Virus record (IMG/VR): IMGVR_UViG_3300042539_000959
Coordinates: 1 to 21,457 of that record
DNA: 21,457 nucleotides
From: a virus
Direction: 5' to 3' (one strand)
Of the stretch, positions 1 through 6,248 are shown in pieces. The notes beneath the pieces are model-generated. The model did not search any database, was not told the origin of the DNA, and was given only the letters and a program-made list of their open reading frames with translations. Position numbers and translations under genes: made by a program. Each line of letters opens with the position of its first letter. Position 1 is the stretch's first letter.

Positions 1-216
1 GCGTGGATATGCTCTTAACCTCAAGGGTCGAACAGGTGCAGCAGGCTGGCGATGGGTGGACGCTGGTTAGGCAAACGGCGATAAGGAGATGCAGGTCTCC
101 CGCCTCTTACCCTTTCCGAATAAGCCCATTGGTCAGTTCCAGGAAAAAACCCCTGGATTCCGGCAGGTAGCGAGATTGCATACTATTTATGGGCCTGGGG
201 TGCGCTTGTACCTGTC

Positions 217-242
217 GCGTTTCGCAGTTGCCTGCAAAACGC
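217..242 (-). other. GNRA-loop hairpin downstream of the recombinase gene
   Basis: Read on the - strand, an 11-bp stem (one G-U wobble) is closed by the tetraloop GCAA, about 30 bases past the recombinase stop codon. No T-run follows, so it is not a standard intrinsic terminator. It could stabilise the 3' end of the recombinase mRNA, help Rho-type termination, or be part of a recombination site. The stem is seen in the sequence; the role is inferred. Confidence 0.5.
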
Positions 243-271
243 TGTCTGGTTGTAGTCTTGCTTGCGTCAGA

Positions 272-859
272 TTAAGCAGTCTTGAGATACCTGTAGACAG
301 TTCTACCGCTGACTCCAAGGATTTTCGCTACTTCATCGATAGATAAACCTTTCTCGATAAGCTTCGGCGCCTTCGATATGTCAACGCCAGCTTTGACAGC
401 GCCCTTTTTCCTACCTTGGTAAATTCCTTTCTCCTTCGCTGCGGCGATACCTGCTGCCTGTCGCTCCCTTCGGGTGTTGGTTTCCATCTCGGCAACAGCA
501 AACAGCACCGCAGCGATAAGCTGACCGATCGTACCAGTGAAATCGATCTGTTGAGAAGTTGAAACCACTCGAATACCTTTCCTGCACCACGAACAGAGGG
601 TGTCTACTCCATCCTGTAGAGATCTCGAGAGTCGATCGAGCTTGTAGACAACCACGGTTTTGATTGCGCCATTGAAGATATCGCGCTGAAGTTGTTCAAG
701 TTGAGGTCTCGCAAGCGTTTCGCCGCTCTCCTTGTCGATGTACCAAATCACCGTATCTGGATTGATACCGTTTCCAGTGAGCCACTTGGTAATCTCGCGC
801 TTTTGACCAGCAAGATTCTGTTCAGCCGTACTAACTCGAACGTAAACCGCCACACACAT
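272..859 (-). CDS. Small serine recombinase (resolvase/invertase family)
   Basis: This 195-residue protein has the usual size and layout of the resolvase/DNA-invertase family, which cuts and rejoins two DNA sites through a phosphoserine link. The nucleophile motif YVRVST gives Ser10 with Arg8. Arg51 lies in a LARPQL stretch and the KLDRLSR motif spans residues 73-79. The long E-helix with RRERQAAGI follows near residue 130. A C-terminal helix-turn-helix (about 172-192) would bind the site. The open frame extends upstream to 1000, but the ATG at 859 is chosen because the catalytic domain begins there and GGAGGT lies six bases before it. It is transcribed away from the phage late genes and has its own likely promoter. 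It lacks the large C-terminal part of serine integrases, so inversion or resolution is more likely than classic integration, though its target is not known. Confidence 0.93.
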   Translation of the reverse strand: MCVAVYVRVSTAEQNLAGQKREITKWLTGNGINPDTVIWYIDKESGETLARPQLEQLQRDIFNGAIKTVVVYKLDRLSRSLQDGVDTLCSWCRKGIRVVSTSQQIDFTGTIGQLIAAVLFAVAEMETNTRRERQAAGIAAAKEKGIYQGRKKGAVKAGVDISKAPKLIEKGLSIDEVAKILGVSGRTVYRYLKTA

Positions 860-864
860 AGCAA

Positions 865-870
865 ACCTCC
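865..870 (-). promoter_or_regulatory. Ribosome-binding site fixing the recombinase start
   Basis: GGAGGT on the - strand lies six bases upstream of the ATG at 859. No comparable site precedes the in-frame ATG at 1000, and the upstream 47 codons do not resemble the family, so this site decides the start. Confidence 0.8.
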
Positions 871-905
871 TGAATTGAAAGAAACAATCGAACCATGCGC
901 AAAGA

Positions 906-933
906 AGAATATGCGCTCTGTTAGTACAGTCAA
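906..933 (-). promoter_or_regulatory. Putative sigma70-type promoter for the recombinase
   Basis: On the - strand, TTGACT (928-933) and TATTCT (906-911) are separated by 16 bases, about 47 bases upstream of the recombinase ATG. A second TTGACA lies 24 bases further upstream (952-957) but has no good -10 partner. ATGCGC occurs at 895-900 and again at 911-916, overlapping the -10. The match is by eye only. Confidence 0.4.
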
Positions 934-962
934 GTAGGGTGGTATCCAAAATGTCAAGATAG

Positions 963-990
963 TTGCAATATCGGGGCAAAGAGTTATATT
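963..990 (+). promoter_or_regulatory. Putative sigma70-type promoter for the small-gene cluster
   Basis: TTGCAA (963-968) and TATATT (985-990) are separated by 16 bases. Transcription would begin near 997, about 40 bases before the first ATG of the three-gene cluster at 1037. It is back to back with the recombinase promoter, so one regulator could control both. Confidence 0.45.
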
Positions 991-1002
991 CATTGCGCAA
1001 TG
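991..1002. promoter_or_regulatory. Perfect palindrome CATTGCGCAATG at the predicted transcription start
   Basis: A perfect 12-base palindrome follows the -10 box directly and covers the likely +1. That is a typical operator position for a dimeric repressor. No regulator is identified; the zinc-ribbon/HTH protein at 1440..1736 is one candidate by proximity only. Confidence 0.35.
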
Positions 1003-1036
1003 TTTCAGGTTGTCGATCTTTTCAAAGGTATATGTC

Positions 1037-1165
1037 ATGAAGAACGGAAGGTGTTGGCAAGGATACGAACCTGTGAAAAGCAAGAAGCCTTACAGTCAAG
1101 GGAGTTGCAAGAAGTCTTCGTCGACGAAGAAAACACAATCAAAGCCGAAACCGAAGGGAAAGTGA
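1037..1165 (+). CDS. Small basic Cys-containing phage protein (42 aa)
   Basis: A 42-residue reading frame begins with ATG at 1037, preceded by AAAGG eight bases upstream, and ends in TGA at 1163-1165, two bases before the ATG of the next gene. The product begins MKNGRCWQGYEPVK and then becomes rich in Lys, Ser and Pro, with two cysteines (6 and 24) around a GYEPV...KPYSQGSC core. The composition looks like a real, short phage protein rather than random frame, and the near-zero spacing points to translational coupling. It explains why the longer overlapping frame starting at 1000 is not the right reading. Its function is unknown; a nucleic-acid-binding peptide is possible from the charge. Confidence rests on composition, ribosome-binding site and packing. 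Confidence 0.7.
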   Translation: MKNGRCWQGYEPVKSKKPYSQGSCKKSSSTKKTQSKPKPKGK

Positions 1166-1167
1166 TC

Positions 1168-1440
1168 ATGCCGAAGAAATCGCCAGCTTGGACTCGCAAA
1201 GAAGGTCAAAACCCAGAGGGCGGTTTGAACGCTAAGGGTAGAGCCTCTGCCAAAGCGCAAGGGATGAATCTCAAGCCTCCTGTGTCGAAGGAGCAGGCGA
1301 AGAAAAGCCCTGCTGACGCTGCAAGGCGCAAGAAGTTCTGCGCTAGGATGGAAGGCATGAAGCGAGAGTTGACCAGTGAGAAAACTGCTCGCGATCCCAA
1401 AAGCAGAATCAACAAGTCTCTGAAGAAATGGGACTGCTGA
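1168..1440 (+). CDS. Conserved basic phage protein, DUF6321-like
   Basis: This 90-residue protein reads like a family widely found in phage genomes: an N-terminal KSPAWTRKEGQNP block, a GLNAKGRASAKAQGMNLK block, then RRKKFCARMEGM and a C-terminal SRINKSLKKWDC. I recall it as DUF6321, but that name should be confirmed by a profile search. It is very rich in Lys and Arg, with a single Cys in the middle and one at the end, which suggests nucleic-acid or virion-DNA contact. No activity is established. The ATG at 1168 is preferred over the in-frame ATG at 1000 because it follows AAGGGA by eight bases, starts exactly where the conserved region starts, and sits two bases after the stop of the preceding small gene. 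The next gene overlaps its stop. Confidence 0.85.
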   Translation: MPKKSPAWTRKEGQNPEGGLNAKGRASAKAQGMNLKPPVSKEQAKKSPADAARRKKFCARMEGMKRELTSEKTARDPKSRINKSLKKWDC

Positions 1441-1736
1441 TGCGCCGAACGGTTGTTCCTGCTGGATCGAAATACGGAAACTTGACGGTGATTCGCGAAC
1501 ACTACTCGACAGGCAAGCGAAAATTCCTGTGCAAGTGTTCGTGTGGAAACGAAGTCGAGGTGAGGCTCGATCACATACAAAGCGGACACACCTCGTCGTG
1601 CGGAAGTTGCGGAATTGAGCACGCTGGCAAGAAAATGAGCCTCAAGCAATGGGCTTTTGCCTACGGAATCAAGGAATCGACGCTCAGGGCAAGACTCAAG
1701 ACGATGAGCATGCAAGAGGCTCTTGAAAGGCGATGA
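1440..1736 (+). CDS. Zinc-ribbon plus helix-turn-helix DNA-binding protein
   Basis: The 98-residue product has an N-terminal KYGNLTVIRE strand common in phage HNH/AP2-type proteins, then a Cys cluster CKCSCG (Cys31, 33, 35) and SCGSC (Cys54, 57) able to hold zinc. A C-terminal segment (about 66-96, MSLKQWAFAYGIKESTLRAR) looks like the small helix-turn-helix found beside HNH or AP2 nuclease domains. No HNH or AP2 catalytic part is present, so it appears to be a DNA-binding protein with the nuclease missing. The start at 1440 overlaps the previous stop (TGATG). An in-frame ATG at 1428 is possible and would add four residues. It is last in the small-gene cluster and could regulate the divergent promoter region or the late promoter that follows, but this is inferred. 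Confidence 0.75.
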   Translation: MRRTVVPAGSKYGNLTVIREHYSTGKRKFLCKCSCGNEVEVRLDHIQSGHTSSCGSCGIEHAGKKMSLKQWAFAYGIKESTLRARLKTMSMQEALERR

Positions 1737-1742
1737 TGGCTG

Positions 1743-1770
1743 TTGACATCAAAAAGTCGTCGGTTATAGT
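1743..1770 (+). promoter_or_regulatory. Strong consensus promoter upstream of the terminase region
   Basis: A perfect TTGACA (1743-1748) and TATAGT (1765-1770) are separated by 16 bases. This is the best sigma70-like match in the window. Transcription would start near 1777 and meet an intrinsic terminator at 1807-1840. It starts seven bases after the stop codon of the preceding gene. Confidence 0.6.
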
Positions 1771-1776
1771 AATTGC

Positions 1777-1840
1777 ACCTTACTCCATTGTGAGCAAGTC
1801 TCCTGTAGGCTGCGTGACGAAAGTTGCGTAGCCTTTTTTT
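1777..1840 (+). ncRNA. Possible small RNA or leader/attenuator (about 64 nt)
   Basis: This is the short transcript that would run from the promoter at 1743-1770 to the terminator at 1807-1840. It ends in the terminator hairpin and contains no good translated frame of its own. It may be a phage small RNA, or the leader of the late operon where RNA polymerase stops unless an antiterminator acts. The boundaries are predicted from promoter and terminator only. Confidence 0.4.
1807..1840 (+). terminator. Intrinsic terminator before the terminase gene
   Basis: An 11-bp stem with three wobble pairs (arms 1807-1817 and 1824-1834) and a six-base loop is followed by a run of seven T (1834-1840). It closes the small-gene cluster and would also end any transcript begun at the 1743-1770 promoter. 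Confidence 0.87.
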
Positions 1841-1919
1841 ATGCACAAAGCCCTCGGGAACCCGATGTTTTCCGATACCCTTAGCGTCGGTGAGTTCCCT
1901 GGGGCAAAAACAAGGTTGA

Positions 1920-3833
1920 ATGTCGGTAATGTCATCGCTGTATTACGATCTAGTTCCAAAAGATCCTGTAGAAAACCTCGAGTGGCGTATCGCTTGCAGG
2001 GAGCGAGCCTTGGTCGATGAGCGATTCCGAAGTGCTTTGCTACAAGCATGCGAGACAGACGTTCTGTTCTTCTTCGCGTTTGCCCTATGGGTGCATGAGC
2101 CTAGAGCAAAAGTCAAAACCAAGCCGTTCATCCCGTGGAAGCACCAAGAGGCGGTGATCCTGGCTATGGATGACGCGATCACCGAGGCGATGGCTACTGA
2201 GCATCCAGTGTCGGTGACTATCGAGAAGAGCCGAGCTCAAGGCGGAACCTACACGTACCTCGGAGTGCAGATCCGTAGGGCGCTCACCGAAAAGGGGTTT
2301 TCATCAGGTCTTGTTACTCGAAACGAAAAGACGGTCGATTCGAAGGATCCGTCAGCGGTGATGAACAAGCTTTCGGACATGCTCGACAAGCTGCCGGTAT
2401 GGATGATGGACGGCAAACCATACGAAAGGAACATCACCGACCATACGATTAGGATCCCAAAAACCGATGCGATATGGATCGGGTACTCTGCGACAGCCGA
2501 CGTTGCGCGGGGCGGTAGAACCACGCTCTTTGCGTTCGACGAAGTTGGATCGGAGGAGTTCATTGCCAATGGAATCGATTACAGGATCATGAGCTCGGTG
2601 GCTCACGTTACCAACTGCATATTCCTCTGTTCGACGTTCGGTGCCGATACGGGTGTGTTTTACGAGTCGGCAACCGATCCGGACAACACAAGAGTCTACG
2701 CACTTGATTGGAAGGAGAACCCAGAACACGCAAAGCTGGCTTACATCAAAAAAGACGGTGTTGTGACGGCAATCAACCCAGACGAGCAGGAGCAGGTCGA
2801 AAAGTACGTTTCTACGCACGAGAGGGAGTTGCGAGCGATCGAAAGGAGAGGGCACAAGATTGAAGGCAAGTTCAGATCGCCCTGGTACGACTCTCACTGC
2901 CTGCTTCCTGGGGCTACTCCGCGGTACATCGCACGCGAGCTCGACATGGATGCCAAGGGATCCTCTGGTAAGGTTTTCTCGCCAGATCTGCTCGATCGGA
3001 TGAAGAAAAACCACGGAAAGAAGCCTGTTTGGAGAGGAACGCCGATATTTGACAGCGAAACGCTCGAGCTCAAGGGTTTAGTCCCCAGGGACGATGGGCC
3101 ACTGTCGCTGTGGTTCAAGCCTGGGATAGACAACAGTCCACCACTTGGGCCGTTTGCGATCGCTTGCGACATTGCCTCTGGTGGTGTCGGCGCCTATTCA
3201 TCCAACTCGGTAGCCTCTGGTATCGATTACCGCACAGGCGAAGAAATTCTCGAGTATGTCATCAAGGGGCTTGAGCCACGGCCATTCGCTAGGATGGTCG
3301 TCGGCTTGTGCCTTTGGATGCGCAAAGCATTGCTTGGCTGGGAAGACTCAGGTGTCTCGGGAGGTTTTGCCAAAGAGGTCGTCGAAGTGTGCAACTACGG
3401 AAACGTCTTCTATCGAGACGTTACGCAACTCGGATCGCAGAAAAAGTCCAGGAAGGCTGGTTTTCCTTGCAGGGATGCCGACAAAGCCGATATGTTTGAA
3501 CAGTTTGCCTTGGCGATGGAAAAGGGCGATTACACTCCAAGATCGGAAGAAATGCTCAAGGAGTGCGGCGAGTACGAGTGGGAAAACGGGAGGATCATCC
3601 ACTCTCCAACGAAGAACAAGGGTGCGACCGAAAAGAACCACGGAGACCGAGCGATCGCTGCTGCTGGTGCTTGGTTGGTGTTTTCTGGTGAAAATTTGGA
3701 TTCTAAAGTTGACAGCGATATTGAAAACGGACAAATTCCAGAGTATGGTAGTTTTTTATGGAGAGAACGTCAGGAACGACGAGTAGTCAGTTCTGGCAGC
3801 CCGAAGTTCGGAATACGTGATGTATTGCGATAG
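1920..3833 (+). CDS. terL: Terminase large subunit (DNA-packaging ATPase/nuclease)
   Basis: The 637-residue protein has both halves of a terminase motor. In the ATPase half, a deviant Walker A KSRAQGGT lies at 103-110, Walker B LFAFDE at 203-208, and a coupling motif CSTF at 237-240. In the RNase H-like nuclease half, the metal-binding acids are likely Asp417 (IACDIASGG), Asp476 (GWEDSG) and Asp576 (HGDRAIA). It would drive DNA into the prohead through the portal and cut the concatemer. No small subunit is recognised in the window, so it may lie upstream or be one of the small genes. ATG 1920 follows AAGG by four bases; an in-frame ATG at 1929 is an alternative. The portal gene follows after one small gene, the usual order. 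Confidence 0.96.
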   Translation: MSVMSSLYYDLVPKDPVENLEWRIACRERALVDERFRSALLQACETDVLFFFAFALWVHEPRAKVKTKPFIPWKHQEAVILAMDDAITEAMATEHPVSVTIEKSRAQGGTYTYLGVQIRRALTEKGFSSGLVTRNEKTVDSKDPSAVMNKLSDMLDKLPVWMMDGKPYERNITDHTIRIPKTDAIWIGYSATADVARGGRTTLFAFDEVGSEEFIANGIDYRIMSSVAHVTNCIFLCSTFGADTGVFYESATDPDNTRVYALDWKENPEHAKLAYIKKDGVVTAINPDEQEQVEKYVSTHERELRAIERRGHKIEGKFRSPWYDSHCLLPGATPRYIARELDMDAKGSSGKVFSPDLLDRMKKNHGKKPVWRGTPIFDSETLELKGLVPRDDGPLSLWFKPGIDNSPPLGPFAIACDIASGGVGAYSSNSVASGIDYRTGEEILEYVIKGLEPRPFARMVVGLCLWMRKALLGWEDSGVSGGFAKEVVEVCNYGNVFYRDVTQLGSQKKSRKAGFPCRDADKADMFEQFALAMEKGDYTPRSEEMLKECGEYEWENGRIIHSPTKNKGATEKNHGDRAIAAAGAWLVFSGENLDSKVDSDIENGQIPEYGSFLWRERQERRVVSSGSPKFGIRDVLR

Positions 3834-3868
3834 GATTCAAGGATAAAACCTGAAAGAAGTGGCGTAAG

Positions 3869-4042
3869 ATGGAAGCCGAGTTGAACGAAAAGCTGGATCA
3901 GGCGATTGCAAAGATGGCAGACCAAGCAAAGGCTCAGCCCGATGCTCAAAAGGCTCTGCATTTTTCTCAGTCTGCTTTGAATCTCGCACAAACAAAGTCG
4001 GTGCTTGAAGGTGCCAAGTCGGCATCTGCGACCAAGAAGTAA
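3869..4042 (+). CDS. Small helical protein between terminase and portal (57 aa)
   Basis: A 57-residue frame starts with ATG at 3869 and ends in TAA at 4042. It sits alone in the gap between terminase and portal, where many phages carry a short helical protein. The sequence is rich in Ala, Lys and Gln and predicted entirely alpha-helical, with a core AQKALHFSQSALNLAQ that resembles such small phage proteins. The upstream GAAAGAAG is a weak ribosome-binding site, so it may depend on translation of terL, which ends 35 bases earlier. Function is unknown. Support comes from position, clean helical composition and lack of any competing frame. Confidence 0.72.
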   Translation: MEAELNEKLDQAIAKMADQAKAQPDAQKALHFSQSALNLAQTKSVLEGAKSASATKK

Positions 4043-4089
4043 ATCCATCGCCAAGTAGGCGAAGTGGTGCAATAGGCTGGAGATAAAAC

Positions 4090-4132
4090 CCAGTCGAAAT
4101 TGACCGGAATAATCCGAAGTTAATTCGACTGG
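4090..4132 (+). promoter_or_regulatory. Stem-loop covering the portal ribosome-binding region
   Basis: A perfect 9-bp inverted repeat (CCAGTCGAA at 4090-4098, TTCGACTGG at 4124-4132) encloses a second small hairpin with CGGA/TCCG arms and an ATAA loop. The outer 3' arm ends two bases before the portal ATG, so folding would hide the ribosome-binding site. It could limit portal translation or be an RNase III processing site, as used in T7-like late mRNAs. No T-run is present. Confidence 0.6.
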
Positions 4133-4134
4133 TA

Positions 4135-5925
4135 ATGTTTGACCTATCAAACCCTGAAAAACGAAGCAGACTTCTAAAAGCGATTCGCTCGTCTCGCGAT
4201 GCGATGGAGCCATTCCGTCGCGTCCGCAAAGAGCTGATCAGGGATTATGTCGGTTCTTGGTACGCCGAATCAGGCGCAGAGAACAAGACTCTGGTCAATC
4301 TGATGAACCAGACGGCACGTATCTATACGGTTGCCCTCGCCGCCAACAATCCGAGCGTGTTGGTGTCTACCTCAAGAATGGAAATGCTTCCGTTCGCAAG
4401 GCGTTTTGAGGTAAATCTCAAGAAGCTTATCAGCGACATGGCTCTCGACAAGACTTTTCGAGCCATCGTTATGGATGCTTTCTTTTGCCTTGGCTGTGGC
4501 GTAGTCATGATGCGAGACACTGACACTCGCTTCCATGGATTGCTTGAAGCCGAGGAAGATGTTTGGCTCGATCCAGGTGAGCCGTGGTTCAATCGAGTGT
4601 CGATCGACGATTTGATACTCGACATGCCAGCACGAGAACTCAGCAAGATGCGGTATTGCGGTCATCGCTACCGAGCTGACTACGAAAAGGTGATGGATGA
4701 GCCTGGGTACGACAAGAAGGTCAAAGACAAGCTGAAACCAACCTCCAGGCAGCATCAGGATTCCGTCGGTGCGGTCAGAGACATTGGATCCGACTGGGGT
4801 AGCGCCGAGGATGACGATCTGAAGGATATGGTTTGGTTGATGGACGTTTGGATCGCGGAGAACAACTCCATTGCGACCATGGTGTGTGATCAGCAAGATT
4901 TACCGCCTCTAATCGAGCGCGATTGGATCGGATCGCAAGCTGGCCCGTACAAGTTCCTGTCTCTAGGGGACACTCCTGACAATGTGATACCAACGTCTCC
5001 GGCGATCAACTTAAAGGGGATGCACGATCTACAGAACCGCTTACACAGGCGAATGGAGGATGATTCTGACTCCCATCGCAAGGTGAATATCTATCCACCA
5101 GGGATGGAAGACGACGCGGAGCGAATCAGGACATCAGAGCGCAATGGTTGGTACAGAGGTCGAAGTCCAGATCAGATCAAGCAGTTTGAGGTGGGTGGTA
5201 TCGACCAAAGAGACATGGCTTTGGCGACCTTCTTGCAGTCGGAATACGATCGATTCGCTGGAAACCTTCAGGCAATGGGTGGGCTTGGGCAGCAGGCATC
5301 GACACTCGGTCAGGAAGAACTGATTCACGGAAACGTATCGAAGAACGTAGCGGACATGCGAATGTCGGTAGTTTCGTTCGCTTCGGATTGCATCTTGGAT
5401 CTTGGTCGTCTTATGTGGGAGGATTCGACACTTGAGCTCAAAACCTCTATGCCTGTTGGTAACACTGGTATCGAAGTTAATTCAGATTGGACTCCAGGTT
5501 ACAGGGAAGGAATCTTTGATGATTATGAGTTCCGAGTGGAACCATACTCCATGGTTTTCAAGACTCCCGAGCAGAAACTCCAAGAACTCTTTCAGGTGTT
5601 GCGTGAGATCGCACCGCTTTGGCCGATGTTCCAGGCATCGGGAGCCTCGATTGACGCAGAGGCAATTGTTGACGAGATCGCAAGACTAAAGAACCGACCA
5701 GAGTTCAAGCGATTCATCACGTTTGCGAACCCTTCGGACATGCTAGGTGGCGACGAAAACACGATTCGCCAGTCTCCGACGACAACCAGGGAGACAATCC
5801 GAAGGAACATCAGTAGTGGTGGCACAGAAGCCGCCAGGAACAACGCATTGATACAAACCTTGATGGGCGGAAACCCGCAAATCAATTCGCAACAAAGAAA
5901 CTCGATGTTGCAGGGGGCTGGATGA
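4135..5925 (+). CDS. Portal protein
   Basis: This 596-residue protein follows the terminase and precedes scaffold and capsid genes, the standard portal position. It has the expected long helical N-terminus, a polar acidic middle and a Gln/Asn-rich flexible C-terminus. A stretch near 355-410 (SPDQIKQFEVGG, then LATFLQSEYDRFAGNLQAMGG) resembles the stem/crown helices of portals in short-tailed phages. The portal is a dodecameric ring at one capsid vertex through which DNA passes and to which the neck proteins bind. The start at 4135 has only a weak ribosome-binding site (ACTGG), buried in the stem-loop just upstream. The length suits a podovirus-type portal. Identification is by order and overall sequence character, since portals lack short diagnostic motifs. 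Confidence 0.88.
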   Translation: MFDLSNPEKRSRLLKAIRSSRDAMEPFRRVRKELIRDYVGSWYAESGAENKTLVNLMNQTARIYTVALAANNPSVLVSTSRMEMLPFARRFEVNLKKLISDMALDKTFRAIVMDAFFCLGCGVVMMRDTDTRFHGLLEAEEDVWLDPGEPWFNRVSIDDLILDMPARELSKMRYCGHRYRADYEKVMDEPGYDKKVKDKLKPTSRQHQDSVGAVRDIGSDWGSAEDDDLKDMVWLMDVWIAENNSIATMVCDQQDLPPLIERDWIGSQAGPYKFLSLGDTPDNVIPTSPAINLKGMHDLQNRLHRRMEDDSDSHRKVNIYPPGMEDDAERIRTSERNGWYRGRSPDQIKQFEVGGIDQRDMALATFLQSEYDRFAGNLQAMGGLGQQASTLGQEELIHGNVSKNVADMRMSVVSFASDCILDLGRLMWEDSTLELKTSMPVGNTGIEVNSDWTPGYREGIFDDYEFRVEPYSMVFKTPEQKLQELFQVLREIAPLWPMFQASGASIDAEAIVDEIARLKNRPEFKRFITFANPSDMLGGDENTIRQSPTTTRETIRRNISSGGTEAARNNALIQTLMGGNPQINSQQRNSMLQGAG

Positions 5926-6248
5926 TGAGCACAGTCAAATACAAGTACAAAGGCAAGTTTGTCACCGAGCAAGAGCTTGAGAAGCTTGTTCCTCGGAAGC
6001 CAGATTGGCTCGAGAGACCAGCCATGGCGGCAAACACCTACACCGAGCACAACCCGCTTGTTTCAGATGGGTGCGGTGTCATGAAAAGCCAAGTGGGCGA
6101 AACTCGAGATCTGATCAAAAAGCACAGGATTCAAGGTGCCGCTGTGATGGATAGCGGTCAGGTGCGATTCACAAGTAGACGCGCACGCAACGAATTTCTG
6201 CGAATGCGCGGTTTCAGGGATTTAGACGGAGGCTATGGGGATGAGTGA
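5922..6248 (+). CDS. Small conserved phage protein ending in DGGYGD
   Basis: The 108-residue product has a basic N-terminus (KYKYKGKFV) and a C-terminal half of the type found in small proteins lying between portal and scaffold in many phages: a CGV...QV.E.R segment, FTSRRARNEFLRMRG and a final DLDGGYGDE. Relatives are sometimes called FmdB-like regulators when a zinc ribbon precedes this part. Here there is only one Cys, so no zinc ribbon is evident and that label should not be transferred. ATG 5922 overlaps the portal stop; ATG 5925 is equally possible and better spaced from AGGGGG at 5912-5917. It overlaps the next gene as well. Its role is unknown; head assembly is the natural guess from position. 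Confidence 0.75.
   Translation: MMSTVKYKYKGKFVTEQELEKLVPRKPDWLERPAMAANTYTEHNPLVSDGCGVMKSQVGETRDLIKKHRIQGAAVMDSGQVRFTSRRARNEFLRMRGFRDLDGGYGDE
6228..6232 (+). promoter_or_regulatory. Ribosome-binding site deciding the scaffold start
   Basis: GGAGG ends two bases before the ATG at 6235 but eight bases before the in-frame ATG at 6241, so initiation at 6241 is preferred. Confidence 0.7.

Noticed and set aside
2-70. Possible last 22 codons of a gene entering from the left (ending at a TAG).
   Set aside because: Too short to judge, with no recognisable motif.
89-346. An 85-residue + strand frame at the left edge.
   Set aside because: It runs antisense into the recombinase gene, its ATG directly abuts the only ribosome-like GGAG, and the translation does not look like a protein domain.
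1000-1167. N-terminal extension of the 1168..1440 gene from ATG 1000.
   Set aside because: The ATG overlaps the palindrome at the predicted transcription start, no ribosome-binding site precedes it, and the small gene at 1037..1165 explains this stretch better.
1736-1831. A 31-codon frame starting on the overlap TGATG at 1736.
   Set aside because: It runs through the consensus promoter and into the terminator stem; the regulatory reading explains the bases better.
1841-2020. A 59-codon frame starting right after the terminator T-run.
   Set aside because: It would be leaderless and overlaps the terminase start in another frame; no ribosome-binding site or known motif supports it.
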